A stretch of 64,000 nucleotides of DNA from Streptomyces sp. WM6386 (GCF_000972385.1 NZ_JXTE01000007.1:107763-171762); one strand, 5' to 3'. Numbered from the stretch's first letter, positions 36,391 through 45,387 are shown. Notes: generated by a model not told the origin, from the letters alone. Made by a program: numbers and translations.

Positions 36391-37730
36391 CGGGCGGCCT
36401 TCGCGGCCAGGAGCCGGTCGCGGGACTCCTCGACGAGGCGCCGGGCGCGGGCCACGTCGGCGGTCAACTTGCCGTCCCGCTTGCGGATCACGCCGTCGAC
36501 GAGCACGGTGTCCACATTGGAGACGTCGGCGGACAGCGCCACCGCGGCCGCCGCGTCGTGCACCGGCGCCACGTTCAGCGCGGTGGCGTCGATCGCGACG
36601 ACGTCGGCCCGCTTGCCGGGTGTGAGGGAGCCGGTGCGGTCCTCCAGGCCCGCCACGTGGGCACCGTTGAGGGTGGCGATCTCCAGCATCCGACGGGCCG
36701 TCAGCATCGTTTCGGGCACCGGGACATCGGCCTGCCAGCACTCCGCGTTGACGCGGGCGCGTTCGGCACCGAAGGCCGCGCGGATCTGGGTGAACATGTC
36801 GCCGGGGACGGTGGTGACGACGTCGATGCTCAAGGATGGCCGCAGCCCGTGCTCGATCGCCTTCATCACCGGCGGCCAGCCGTGCCCCATCTGCGTCTCG
36901 ACCTGCGGCGCGACGGACACCGTACCGCCGCTGTCGGCGACCATCCGCCACTCCTCCTCGCTGAAGTAGCAGCAGTGGATGTAGGTGGTGTCCGGACCGA
37001 GGAGCCCCAGGTCGTGGAGCTGCTTGACCATGCCGAAGCGGCCGGCCAGCCGGCCCATACCGACATGGACGGTGAGCGGGATGTCCAGTTCCCGGGCCAG
37101 ACCCCACTCCGCGATGACGACGTCGTTCACACAGAAGCCGGGACCACGGGTGGCGAGGCCCATGGTGAGCAGGGAGTCGTCGGAGGCGAAGTACCTGGCG
37201 CGGATCCGTCGTACGTCGTCTCCCGGGATCGCGATCTTGCTCTCGAACCAGTAGTCGGCGAGGGAGGTGTTGGCGCTGCCGTAGGCGTACTGGGCGCGGA
37301 TGCCGGTCTCGGCGAGGGCCCGGATCGCGGCGTCGGGGTGTTCGGGGGTGTTGTTGATGTGCGACCAGTCGACGAGCGTGGTGATTCCTGCGTTGAGGCA
37401 CTCCAGGGCGCCGGCCAGGTTGGCCGCGTAGACGTCCTCAGGGGTGTAGAGCGGTGCGAAGGTGTCGAGGATGTCGACGAAGTAGTCGTCGAGCGTGGCG
37501 TCCGGCGCGACCCCGCGGATCGAGGCCTCCCAGGTGTGGCGGTGGGTGTCGACGAAGCCGGGGATCACGATCCGGCCGGTCATGTCGAGGACTTCGGCGT
37601 CGGCGCTGATCTCGGGTCGTACGGCCGCGATCTTCCCGTCCTCGATGAGGACGTCCCCTCGGGGAAGGTCCCCGATGTCGGGGTCCATCGAGATCACGTG
37701 ACCTGCGCGCAGGAGTGTCCGAACGGTCAT
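36387..37730 (-). CDS. Amidohydrolase (TrzN/8-oxoguanine deaminase-like group)
   Basis: 447 residues. The metal-binding pattern of the amidohydrolase superfamily is present: His63 and His65 in DTHRHTW, His221 in TVHVGMG, His251 in YIHCCYFSEEE and Asp302 in LSIDVVTT. N-terminal and C-terminal beta-sandwich segments flank the barrel (LTPGKRADVVAID). Relatives deaminate or dechlorinate N-heterocycles such as oxo-purines, triazines and cytosine. Fifth gene of the operon, 22 bases after E1 beta. The exact substrate is unknown. Confidence 0.82.
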   Translation of the reverse strand: MTVRTLLRAGHVISMDPDIGDLPRGDVLIEDGKIAAVRPEISADAEVLDMTGRIVIPGFVDTHRHTWEASIRGVAPDATLDDYFVDILDTFAPLYTPEDVYAANLAGALECLNAGITTLVDWSHINNTPEHPDAAIRALAETGIRAQYAYGSANTSLADYWFESKIAIPGDDVRRIRARYFASDDSLLTMGLATRGPGFCVNDVVIAEWGLARELDIPLTVHVGMGRLAGRFGMVKQLHDLGLLGPDTTYIHCCYFSEEEWRMVADSGGTVSVAPQVETQMGHGWPPVMKAIEHGLRPSLSIDVVTTVPGDMFTQIRAAFGAERARVNAECWQADVPVPETMLTARRMLEIATLNGAHVAGLEDRTGSLTPGKRADVVAIDATALNVAPVHDAAAAVALSADVSNVDTVLVDGVIRKRDGKLTADVARARRLVEESRDRLLAAKAAR

Positions 37731-37752
37731 CGCCCTTCCTCCTTCGGGGTGT

Positions 37753-38733
37753 TCAGTACGCGGTGAGGTCGCGGACGGTCGCCACGACCTTGTCGACGGT
37801 GGGGATGACCCGCTCCTCCAGCGCGTCGGCGAACGGCAACGGGACGCACTCCCCCGCCACCCTCCGCACGGGCGCGTCCAGCAGGCCGAAGCCCTCGTCG
37901 GCGACGACCGAGACGACGGTGGCGCCCCAGCCGCCCTGGTACGGGTTCTCCTCCACGGTGACGAGCCGCGAGGTCCGGGCGAGCGAGGCGAGAACGGTGC
38001 TCATGTCCAGCGGCACCAGACAGCGCAGATCGACGACCTCGGCCTCGACACCCTCCTCGGCGAGCCGGGCGGCCGCCCGCAGCGCCACCGGCACCATCGC
38101 GGCGAGGGCGACGAGGGTCACGTCGGCACCCTCGCGCACCACGGCGGCGCGCCCCAGCTCGACCACATGGTCCGACGGCGGCGGCGAACCCTTCGACGCC
38201 AGCAGCCCCTTGTGCTCGAAGAAGACCACGGGGTCGTCGCTGCGGATCGCCGCCGCCATCATGCCGATCACGTCGGCGGGCGTCGCCGGTGCCGCGATCT
38301 TCAGGCCGGGGACGGTGAGCGCCCAGTTCTCGGTGGCCTGCGAGTGCTGGGCGCCGAAACCGAGCCCGCCGCCGTTGGCGGTGCGAACGACGAGGGGCAC
38401 GGTGACCTGACCGCCTGTCATGTAACGCACCTTGGGTATCTCGTTGGCGAGGTAGTCCCAACAACAGGCCAAAAAGTCCGAGAACATGATCTCCGCGACC
38501 GGCCGCATCCCGGTCATGGCCGCGCCCATCGCCGCGCCCACGATGGCCTGTTCGGAGATCGGCGTGTCCCACACCCGCTCCGGCCCGAACTCCTTGAACA
38601 GCCCGGCGGTCGTCTTGAACACCCCGCCGGCCTCCCCGATGTCCTCGCCGAGACAGACGACACGTGGGTCCCGGCGCATCTCCCGCGCGATGCCCTCGGC
38701 GACCGCCTCCCGGTAGGTGATCACGTCCGCCAC
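37753..38733 (-). CDS. 2-oxoacid/acetoin dehydrogenase E1 component, beta subunit
   Basis: 326 residues of the transketolase-like E1 beta fold. ITYREAVAEGIAREM at the N-terminus, GEDIGEAGGVFKTTAGLF and DTPISEQAIVGAAMGAA are standard, and GAQHSQATENW carries the conserved His. It pairs with the alpha subunit upstream in a thiamin-diphosphate decarboxylase. The GTG at 38733 is set by GGAGGT five bases upstream and overlaps the alpha gene by 13 bases. No E2 or E3 gene is adjacent, so a lipoyl partner would come from elsewhere or a different acceptor is used. Confidence 0.88.
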   Translation of the reverse strand: MADVITYREAVAEGIAREMRRDPRVVCLGEDIGEAGGVFKTTAGLFKEFGPERVWDTPISEQAIVGAAMGAAMTGMRPVAEIMFSDFLACCWDYLANEIPKVRYMTGGQVTVPLVVRTANGGGLGFGAQHSQATENWALTVPGLKIAAPATPADVIGMMAAAIRSDDPVVFFEHKGLLASKGSPPPSDHVVELGRAAVVREGADVTLVALAAMVPVALRAAARLAEEGVEAEVVDLRCLVPLDMSTVLASLARTSRLVTVEENPYQGGWGATVVSVVADEGFGLLDAPVRRVAGECVPLPFADALEERVIPTVDKVVATVRDLTAY

Positions 38734-39701
38734 GCCGCACCTCCGTCGGCCCATACGTCGGTCAGTGCCTGCTCAGGATCGGGCGCGGGCGCGCTCTTCG
38801 CCGCCTCGACCGCCTTCCGTACGACGTCCAGGGCGCGCTCGTCGGCCGCGGTGAGCGTCGCCTCGGGCACGCCCAGCTCGGTCAGCCGTCCCCGCGCGAT
38901 GTCCAACGGGTCGTGCTTGAGCCAGCGTTCGACCTCCTCGGCCGGACGGTAGGTCGCCGGGTCGGACCGGCTGTGGCCGAAGTGCCGGTAGGTCGTGGCC
39001 TCCAGCAGAGCGGGCCCGTCTCCTGCCCGAGCCCGCCCTGCCATGGCGGCGACGGCGTCCCGGACCGCGACGACGTCGTTGCCGTCGACCGTCTCCCCCG
39101 GGATGCCGTAGGCGGGCGCCCGGTCGGCGGCGGGCCGGGCGACCGCGGTGACGGCGGCGATCGGCGTGTACTCCATGTACAGGTTGTTCTCGCAGACGAA
39201 CAGCACGGGCAGCTTCCACACGGCGGCCAGGTTCAGCGCCTCGTGGAAGGCCCCGATGTTGGTCGCGCCGTCACCGAAGAAGGCCACCGCGACCTGGTCG
39301 GTGCCGCGCAGCCGCGCCGACCAGGCCGCGCCGGCCGCCATCGGGAGGTGGGCGCCGACGATGGCGTAGGAGCCGAGCATGCCGGTGGCCGCCTTGGTCA
39401 GGTGCATGGAGCCGCCCTTGGCTCCGCACAGCCCCGTTGCCCGGCTCATGAGTTCGGCGAGGCACTCCTCGGGGGTGGCGCCCCGCGCCAGGGCGTGATG
39501 GTGGCCGCGGTAGGTGGCGAAGACGTAGTCGTCGGCGCGCAGGGCGGCGCTCGCGCCGACGGCGATCGCCTCGTGTCCGGCGGCGAGGTGGGTGGTGCCC
39601 TTGACGAGGCCCTGGAGGAACAGGTCGTGGGCGGCCTTCTCGGTACCGCGGATGAGGACCATCTGCTCGTACAGGGCGAGGAGTTCGGCGCTATCCACCA
39701 T
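38721..39701 (-). CDS. 2-oxoacid/acetoin dehydrogenase E1 component, alpha subunit
   Basis: 326 residues. The thiamin diphosphate motif GDGATNIGAFHEALN lies around residues 145-160 and ends in the expected CENN (FVCENNLYMEY). AGHEAIAVGASAALRADDYVF and MHLTKAATGMLG are typical of the pyruvate/acetoin E1 alpha group. It decarboxylates a 2-oxoacid or cleaves an acetoin-like ketol. The ATG at 39701 with GGGGTGA upstream is preferred over a GTG at 39710. It overlaps the M24 gene end by 11 bases. Confidence 0.88.
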   Translation of the reverse strand: MVDSAELLALYEQMVLIRGTEKAAHDLFLQGLVKGTTHLAAGHEAIAVGASAALRADDYVFATYRGHHHALARGATPEECLAELMSRATGLCGAKGGSMHLTKAATGMLGSYAIVGAHLPMAAGAAWSARLRGTDQVAVAFFGDGATNIGAFHEALNLAAVWKLPVLFVCENNLYMEYTPIAAVTAVARPAADRAPAYGIPGETVDGNDVVAVRDAVAAMAGRARAGDGPALLEATTYRHFGHSRSDPATYRPAEEVERWLKHDPLDIARGRLTELGVPEATLTAADERALDVVRKAVEAAKSAPAPDPEQALTDVWADGGAAWRT

Positions 39702-41025
39702 GGGAGTCACCCCGGTTGAGATGGGACTGCGACTCCCGCCGGGTGTTGAGTTCGCCGCCGACCGTCCAGTACTTGCGGCCCGCCACCAGCAGTTCCTCGG
39801 CGGGAAACTTGGTGATGACCTCGCAGCCGTCGGCGGTGACGACGAGCTCCTCCTCGATACGGGCCGCGGACCAGCCGTCGGCGGCCGGCCAGTAGGTCTC
39901 CAGGGCGAACACCATGCCCTCTTCGAGGACTTCGGGGTGGTCCAGGGAGACCAGGCGGCTGAAGATGGGCTTCTCCCAGATGGACAGCCCGACGCCGTGG
40001 CCGTACTGCAGGGCGAAGGCGGCGGTCTCGTCGGCGAAGCCGAACTCCTCGGCGCTCGGCCAGACCCGGACGATGTCGGCGGTGGTGGCGCCGGGGCGGA
40101 CGAGCGCGATCGCCTCGTCCATGTACTCCCGGCAGCGGACGTACGCGTCGCGCTGGGCGCCGGACGCGCTGCCCACGGCGAAGGTGCGGTAGTAGCAGGT
40201 GCGGTAGCCCAGGTGGCTGTGCAGGATGTCGAAGAAGGCGGGGTCGCCGGGGCGGATCAGACGGTCGCTGTAGACGTGCGGGTGGGGCGAACAGCGTTCC
40301 CCGGAGATGGCGTTGACGCCTTCGACGTACTCGCTCCCCAGGTCGTACAGGATCTTGCTGACGAGCCCCACGCACTCGTTCTCACGCACGCCGGGCCGCA
40401 GATAGCCGTACAGCTCCTCGTACGCGGCGTCGACCATCGCGCAGGCCTGGGCCAGCAGGGAGATCTCGTCGCGGGTCTTGATGCGGCGGGCCTCCAGGAA
40501 GACCTGCTGGCCGTCGACGACGTCGATGCCCTCGGCGCGCAGGGCGGCGAGGACCGGCATCTCGGCGACGTCGATGCCCAACGGCTCGTCCGCCAGGCCG
40601 TGTTCGCGCAGCTCGGCGGCGATCTTCGCGGCGACGTCCTCGGCGATCCCGGCGTCCGGGTGGAAGGCACCGCGGAGGGTGGAGATGCCGGCGCGGGCGC
40701 CCGTGGGCGGGCCGTCCTTGCCGGCGCTGTAGTCGAGCCAGGGGTTGTACAGCTGGTGGTGGCGGGCGGCGGAGCCGAAGTCCCAGACGACCGGTTCACC
40801 ACCGCGCGTCAGCAGGGCGAAGCGGATCAGCTTGTCCATCGCCCAGGTGCCGATGTGCGTGGCGGTCATGTAGCGGATGTTGGCGAAGTCGAAGCTGAGC
40901 ACCGCGCCGAGGGAGGAGCGGTTCAGGGTCTCGTGCAGCCGGGCCAGCCGTTGCCTGCGGAGCCGGTCCAGGTCGACGCGCTCTTCCCAGTCGACGGCGC
41001 CCGGTCCGAAAGTGCGGATCGCCAT
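39691..41025 (-). CDS. M24 family metallopeptidase-like protein with altered metal site
   Basis: 444 residues. An N-terminal creatinase-like domain (SFDFANIRYMTATH, VVWDF) precedes the pita-bread domain. Of the five M24 metal ligands, four are present: Asp266 (FFDILHS), His343 (YGHGVGL), Glu376 (MVFALE) and Glu391 (RIEEEL). The second Asp, expected 11 residues after the first, is Cys277 (GYRTCYYRT). The N-terminal pattern recalls DddP-type DMSP lyases and creatinases more than classic prolidases. First enzyme gene of the operon, 52 bases after the regulator. The ATG at 41025 has a GGGGGTGG site; a GTG at 41040 has none. Confidence 0.82.
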   Translation of the reverse strand: MAIRTFGPGAVDWEERVDLDRLRRQRLARLHETLNRSSLGAVLSFDFANIRYMTATHIGTWAMDKLIRFALLTRGGEPVVWDFGSAARHHQLYNPWLDYSAGKDGPPTGARAGISTLRGAFHPDAGIAEDVAAKIAAELREHGLADEPLGIDVAEMPVLAALRAEGIDVVDGQQVFLEARRIKTRDEISLLAQACAMVDAAYEELYGYLRPGVRENECVGLVSKILYDLGSEYVEGVNAISGERCSPHPHVYSDRLIRPGDPAFFDILHSHLGYRTCYYRTFAVGSASGAQRDAYVRCREYMDEAIALVRPGATTADIVRVWPSAEEFGFADETAAFALQYGHGVGLSIWEKPIFSRLVSLDHPEVLEEGMVFALETYWPAADGWSAARIEEELVVTADGCEVITKFPAEELLVAGRKYWTVGGELNTRRESQSHLNRGDSHGG

Positions 41026-41077
41026 GGCGACCACCCCCACCTTCGAGTCAACGACCGTGTCCCGGAAGTGTCAAGTG

Positions 41078-41755
41078 CTACTGAACACTCCGGCCGGCGA
41101 CGAACCAGACCCCCACGGCCGGTTCGGCGCCGTCGTTGCGGTAGCGGTGCGGGGTCGTCGACTCGAAGCACACGGCGTCGCCGGGGCGCAGGACGCGTTC
41201 CTCGAAACCGAGGGTGAGGACGAGTTCACCGGAGGTGAGATAGCCGTACTCGGTGCCCGCGTGGCGCATCAGACCGCCTGATGTGGCGGAGGAGCCGCCG
41301 GGCCGGTAGGTCACCAGCAGAAAGTCGGCGTCCGTGCCGGGGACGTGTCCGAGCCGCTCCCACACGACGCCCGAGTCCAGCTCCAGGACCTCCCGCTCAC
41401 CTGGGGTGACCAGGGGCCCTATGCGTCGGCCCGGGTCGGCGGCGAAGGCGGCCATCGCGTGCAGCGCGGCGGCGCCGACCGTCGCGGTGGCGGGCTCCCG
41501 CGCTTCGAAGAGCGACTCGACGGAGATGCCGAGTGCCGTCGTGATCGCGTACAGCGTGCTCACCGACGGCTGGCTCTTGCCGGTCTCGATCTGCGACACC
41601 AGGCTCGCGGAGACCCCGACCTCACGCGCGAGGGCCCGCAGACTGAGCCCGCTCTCCAGGCGCGCCCGCCGGATGCGCGCACCGACGGGCGGCACGGCGA
41701 CAGGGGACACGGGCGGCTCCTCTCCCTCGCGGGAATGTGCAGCACCATTGAACAT
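41078..41755 (-). CDS. XRE-cupin transcriptional regulator
   Basis: 225 residues. An N-terminal helix-turn-helix of the XRE type (about residues 25-80, with LSLRALAREVGVSASLVSQI) is joined to a C-terminal cupin (about 150-220, with HAGTEYGYLTSGELVLTLG and GDAVCFESTTPHRY), the PuuR-like architecture. The cupin probably senses the pathway substrate. First gene of the operon and so probably autoregulatory. The ATG at 41755 or a GTG at 41710, which has GGAG upstream, could be the start. Confidence 0.85.
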   Translation of the reverse strand: MFNGAAHSREGEEPPVSPVAVPPVGARIRRARLESGLSLRALAREVGVSASLVSQIETGKSQPSVSTLYAITTALGISVESLFEAREPATATVGAAALHAMAAFAADPGRRIGPLVTPGEREVLELDSGVVWERLGHVPGTDADFLLVTYRPGGSSATSGGLMRHAGTEYGYLTSGELVLTLGFEERVLRPGDAVCFESTTPHRYRNDGAEPAVGVWFVAGRSVQ

Positions 41756-42000
41756 CCGGGGACCACCACGCGGCCAGCACCGCAGCCAGGCGCAGCACCG
41801 GACGCGCCCCGGGCCGCCGGTACGCAGGGCTGCCACCGCCGAGACGCCGCCCCGCGCCCATACCCGCCACCCCCTCACTCCCCCGAACTGACCGCCCACA
41901 CCTCCTACCCGCCCCCGCCCCTTGGCCTGCGGTCAGCCCACGGACCCACGACCCAGGGCACCGACACGGCCCCCGAACGACGGCACCGTCACCTAGGGCC

Positions 42001-43410
42001 CTAGTCTCCCGAACGGATGAGCCCCGTCAGATACCGCCACAGCGACGACCGCCGCTTGACGGCAGGGTCCTGGGCCCGAGGTACGCCGGTGGCGGGCGCC
42101 TCGGCCGGTACGGGCTCCGGCACGAACGTGCCGGACAGCTCGTAGCGCACCGGCAGGGACCGCAGTCCTCGCATGAACGGCGAGGAACGCCACGGCAGTT
42201 GGTCCACCGGCAGGGCGAGCTCCAGATGACCGAACCGTTCGACGATGCGGCTCACCCCGGCCGCCGCGATCGTCGACGCCAGCTCCCGGGCCGGGCACTG
42301 ACGGGGCCCCGCGCCCCACGCCAGATGGGCCCGGCTGCTGATGCTGGAGGAGCCCGGTGCCATCTGCCCGGCGAACAGCGGGTCGGCGTGCGCGGCGGCG
42401 GCGGAGACCCACACGGGGTCGCCGGCGTGGATGGTGTAGTCGCCGAGCGGGGTGTCCGCGGCCGCGAACCTCGGCACGAAGTTGACCAGCGGCGGCTTGC
42501 GCATGACCACCCGGTTCATGGTCTCCCGGACCATGCCGGCGGACAGCGTCTGGCGCACCCCGCCGTCGCCCTCGCCGGAGATCACTTCGACGACGGTGTT
42601 GGAGATGAGGATGCCGACGTGGTCGGAGGTCATGCCGAGCAGCATGAACAGTTCGCGGGCCAGTTCGTCGACCGTGAGGTCCGGGTGGGCGGCGAGCAGA
42701 TGCGAGGGGAAGTCGTCGCCCGGCTTCTCCCTCTTCGCGGCGGCCAGCTCCGAGAGCGTCACCAGCAGTCGCGCCAGGGCGGGTTCGGCGTCCGGGCCGG
42801 CGTCCAGCACCCGCCACATGTCCATCAGGGCGTCGTCGCCCTGCGAGCCGGGGAAGCCGAGGAGATGGCTCGCCGCCATCAGCGGCAGCGGGCGGGAGAA
42901 CTGCGCCGACAGATCGGCGAGCCCCGTACGGCCGCCCTGCGCGAGCAGGCCGATCAGCTCGTCGGCGTAGCCCGTGACGGCGGCCTTGAGCCGCTTGGCC
43001 TGCGGGTGGCGCGGATCCTGGAAGGGCCTGAGGGCGGTGTCCCAGGCGCCGCGGAGCCGGGGGTAGCCGGGACCGCCCTGGATCAGCACGTGGTTGACCT
43101 CGAGGGAGGGGCCGAGCGGCCAGTCGGCGGGCACCCGGCCCTCGGTGCGGGCCCGCCAGTTCTCCAGCCCCTTCGGCCAGCCGGCGTCGTCCTGGAGCAC
43201 CTGGAGCGACTCGCGGTAGCCGAGCACGAGCCAGGCGGGCACGCCCAGCAGGTCGACCGGCGCGACCGGACCGTGGCGCTCACGCAGCCGCTCGTAGACG
43301 AGCGCGGGGCGCGTCTCGTAGTCCCGGGTCAGCAGGGGTTCGGGAGACAGGTCCTCCAGCCGTGCCCCGTCCGACGTGGATTCCTCCTCGTCGACCACAT
43401 GGAACTCCAT
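42001..43410 (-). CDS. Cytochrome P450, CYP157-like, without the ExxR motif
   Basis: 469 residues. The haem-binding loop is AWGAGPRQCPARELA with Cys372 as thiolate ligand, and the I-helix reads LFMLLGMTSDHV. In the K helix, where nearly all P450s have Glu-x-x-Arg, residues 296-300 are ETMNR, so the Arg is displaced by one position. Loss of ExxR is known for the conservon-associated CYP157 family of Streptomyces. The Pro-rich C-terminal 35 residues (VPEPVPAEAPATGVP) form a tail. Substrate unknown. The 245 bases between this gene and the XRE-cupin gene hold no recognised gene. Confidence 0.85.
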   Translation of the reverse strand: MEFHVVDEEESTSDGARLEDLSPEPLLTRDYETRPALVYERLRERHGPVAPVDLLGVPAWLVLGYRESLQVLQDDAGWPKGLENWRARTEGRVPADWPLGPSLEVNHVLIQGGPGYPRLRGAWDTALRPFQDPRHPQAKRLKAAVTGYADELIGLLAQGGRTGLADLSAQFSRPLPLMAASHLLGFPGSQGDDALMDMWRVLDAGPDAEPALARLLVTLSELAAAKREKPGDDFPSHLLAAHPDLTVDELARELFMLLGMTSDHVGILISNTVVEVISGEGDGGVRQTLSAGMVRETMNRVVMRKPPLVNFVPRFAAADTPLGDYTIHAGDPVWVSAAAAHADPLFAGQMAPGSSSISSRAHLAWGAGPRQCPARELASTIAAAGVSRIVERFGHLELALPVDQLPWRSSPFMRGLRSLPVRYELSGTFVPEPVPAEAPATGVPRAQDPAVKRRSSLWRYLTGLIRSGD

Positions 43411-43510
43411 CGTGCTGTCGCCCCCCTCCGGCACCCGCCCATGACAGACCGCACGGGACCCTACCCGAGGCGTCACGGGCGTCGAGTGCCGGGGTACCGA
43501 CCGGTAGGGA

Positions 43511-43957
43511 TCAGTGCCGTTCGCCCTTCCCGGTCACCAACTGCTCCAGCCGGTCGAACCGTTCGTGCAGCGCCTGGACCGTCTCGTGGCCCAGTCGGTG
43601 GCGGCGCTTCTGTTCCCGGCCGACGAACCAGGTGGCCAGGGCCGCGGTGACCATGCCGTACGTGGTGATGCCGACGACCATCACCACCGCGCCGACGACC
43701 CGGCCCCACGGCGTCACCGGGTAGAAGTCGCCGTATCCGACGGTCGTCGCCGTCTCGATCGACCACCACAGCGCCTTCGGGTACGACGTCAGATTGGCGC
43801 CCCGCGCCCCGTCCTCGGCGGCCACCACCGCCCATGAACCGAGCAGCATCACCACCACGAGAACGGCCGTGGCCCCGCCCGCCGCCTTGAGATGGAGCGA
43901 GCGCCCCTCCCGGGCCAGCAGCAACTCGACGGCCCTGGTCAGGAATCCGGGCAGCAT
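43511..43957 (-). CDS. Two-helix potassium channel
   Basis: 148 residues. Transmembrane helix 1 (AVLVVVMLLGSWAVVAAE), a pore helix and the selectivity filter TVGYGD, then transmembrane helix 2 (VVGAVVMVVGITTYGMVTA) define a KcsA-type channel. A short helical tail (ETVQALHERFDRLEQLVTG) could form the cytoplasmic bundle. Assembles as a tetramer. AAGGAG precedes the ATG at 43957. Function in the cell, beyond K+ conductance, is not indicated by neighbours. Confidence 0.88.
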   Translation of the reverse strand: MLPGFLTRAVELLLAREGRSLHLKAAGGATAVLVVVMLLGSWAVVAAEDGARGANLTSYPKALWWSIETATTVGYGDFYPVTPWGRVVGAVVMVVGITTYGMVTAALATWFVGREQKRRHRLGHETVQALHERFDRLEQLVTGKGERH

Positions 43958-44096
43958 GGCGACTCCTTCGGGTGCGGCGCTTGGAGTCAGTGTCGGTGGC
44001 GGTGCGCGGGCGGGCATGCCGGGCGGCTCGTTCGAGTTGCCGTGCGCCGCAGGCCGTCATCTGCTGGGGTCGACGCCCCCACTCGACGGAGGACCC

Positions 44097-44423
44097 ATGA
44101 CGCCGGAGCCCCGATCGGTGCCGGAGACCTTCGCGTTCGCCTGCGGCGACTGCGGCCACACCTGGGAGGCCACCTTCCAGGTCATGTTCTTCACCGACCC
44201 GCTGGACGCCTCGGGCCTGACCACACAGGAGTACGTCGACGAGGCGGGCAAGGCCATCAGGTCGCCCCTCGCCGACGCGGTCTGCCCCAAGTGCGGTGGC
44301 CGCAAGGTGCACGTCCTGGAGGCCGGGCGCGCCGAACGCGCCCGGCGCGCGGAGCACGAACCCCGTACCCCCCACGAACACCACTTCCATCTCCCGCACC
44401 GCTCACCCGAACGGTCCGAGTGA
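44097..44423 (+). CDS. Small zinc-ribbon protein
   Basis: 108 residues. Cys16/Cys19 (CGDC) and Cys63/Cys66 (CPKC) make a split zinc ribbon with a 43-residue insert. The C-terminus is rich in Arg, His and Glu (HEHHFHLPHR), which may add metal binding. No enzyme domain is visible. GGAGG precedes the ATG. The stop lies inside a hairpin. Confidence 0.75.
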   Translation: MTPEPRSVPETFAFACGDCGHTWEATFQVMFFTDPLDASGLTTQEYVDEAGKAIRSPLADAVCPKCGGRKVHVLEAGRAERARRAEHEPRTPHEHHFHLPHRSPERSE

Positions 44424-44437
44424 GCTGGTGAGCGGTG
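44397..44437. terminator. Inverted repeat at the end of the zinc-ribbon gene
   Basis: CACCGCTCACC and GGTGAGCGGTG (44397-44407 and 44427-44437) pair perfectly over 11 bases with a 19-base loop that includes the stop codon. It probably ends transcription before the lipoprotein gene. Confidence 0.6.
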
Positions 44438-44488
44438 CGGGCCGGTGATGCGCTGAGGGCACACCCACGCCCCCAGGAGGCATCCGCG

Positions 44489-45268
44489 ATGACCCGTCGT
44501 CCGCCCCGACCCGCCCGTGTCCTCGCCCCGGCCCTGGCCGCGACCGTGCTGCTGACCTGCGCGGCCTGCTCGGACGACGACAAGGACTCCAGCGCCTCGG
44601 CCATCGGCGCCTCCCCACTGGCCGCCGACTCCCCGACCGCCTCCGCCACGGCCCGCCTCACCGAGGCCGGGGCACGCCGGGCCCTCATCACCGAGACCGA
44701 CCTCGAGGACGACTGGACGCAGGTCAAGGACGCCGCGACCTGGCGCGACAGCCTGCTCGTCGGCAAGGTCGACGTGGCCGACTTCCTCACCGCCAAGGCG
44801 GACGCCGCCGACTGCCAGAAGCTCCTCGACGGCCTCTACAGCGACGCACTGCTCGGCCAGCCGTCCGGCGCCTCCGCCCTGACCGGCTTCAAGGAGGGGG
44901 ACTCCCGGCTGCTCTACCAGGTGGGCGCCTACCGGCAGGCGGGCCTCGACGCCTCCCTGGCCTGGCTGAAGTCCCTGCCGGCCAAGTGCGACCAGTTCAC
45001 CGCGGTCGACTCCGCGGGCGACAAGCGCACGGTCCAGGTCACCGAGGCCTCGCCGCCCGAGGAGGGCGACGCACGGCAGGGGCTGCGGGTGACGGTCCAG
45101 GGCACGTCCGGCGGCACCCCGGCCACCCTCACCCTGGACGTCGCCGCCGTACGCGTCGGCACGGACGCGATCACGGTGACGGCCGGCGGCCTGGACGGCG
45201 ACGAGGACGACTCGGTCGAGGACGCGGTAAACGCGGGCACGAAGCGCCTCGACGACGTAGTGGGCTAG
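44489..45268 (+). CDS. Secreted lipoprotein of unknown function
   Basis: 259 residues. A twin-Arg-containing basic start (TRRPPRPAR), a hydrophobic core and TCAAC give a lipobox-like site at Cys27, although the -3 residue is an unusual Cys. An Asp/Ser/Ala linker precedes a soluble domain with two further cysteines (Cys in ADCQKLL and AKCDQFT) that may form a disulfide. No family is recognised, though the layout is typical of Streptomyces sensor-like lipoproteins. AGGAGG precedes the ATG. Confidence 0.75.
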   Translation: MTRRPPRPARVLAPALAATVLLTCAACSDDDKDSSASAIGASPLAADSPTASATARLTEAGARRALITETDLEDDWTQVKDAATWRDSLLVGKVDVADFLTAKADAADCQKLLDGLYSDALLGQPSGASALTGFKEGDSRLLYQVGAYRQAGLDASLAWLKSLPAKCDQFTAVDSAGDKRTVQVTEASPPEEGDARQGLRVTVQGTSGGTPATLTLDVAAVRVGTDAITVTAGGLDGDEDDSVEDAVNAGTKRLDDVVG

Positions 45269-45387
45269 GACAACCCCTCTTCCCCACCGCCCGCTTGAGC
45301 CGATTCCGGGACAGCTTGATCATCCGGCGGCACAATGGTGACGACGGCCTGCGGCGCCGCGGTCGTCGGGCGAGGAGAGGACGAGAC

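Noticed and set aside
41078-41760. A shared TGAACA-containing motif near 41085 and 41750 as an operator of the seven-gene operon
   Set aside because: One copy lies in the last codons of the regulator gene and the match is short with many transitions; not better than chance.
41993-42004. CTAGGGCCCTAG palindrome at the P450 stop
   Set aside because: Perfect but only 12 bases and overlapping the stop codon; no promoter or partner site supports a function.
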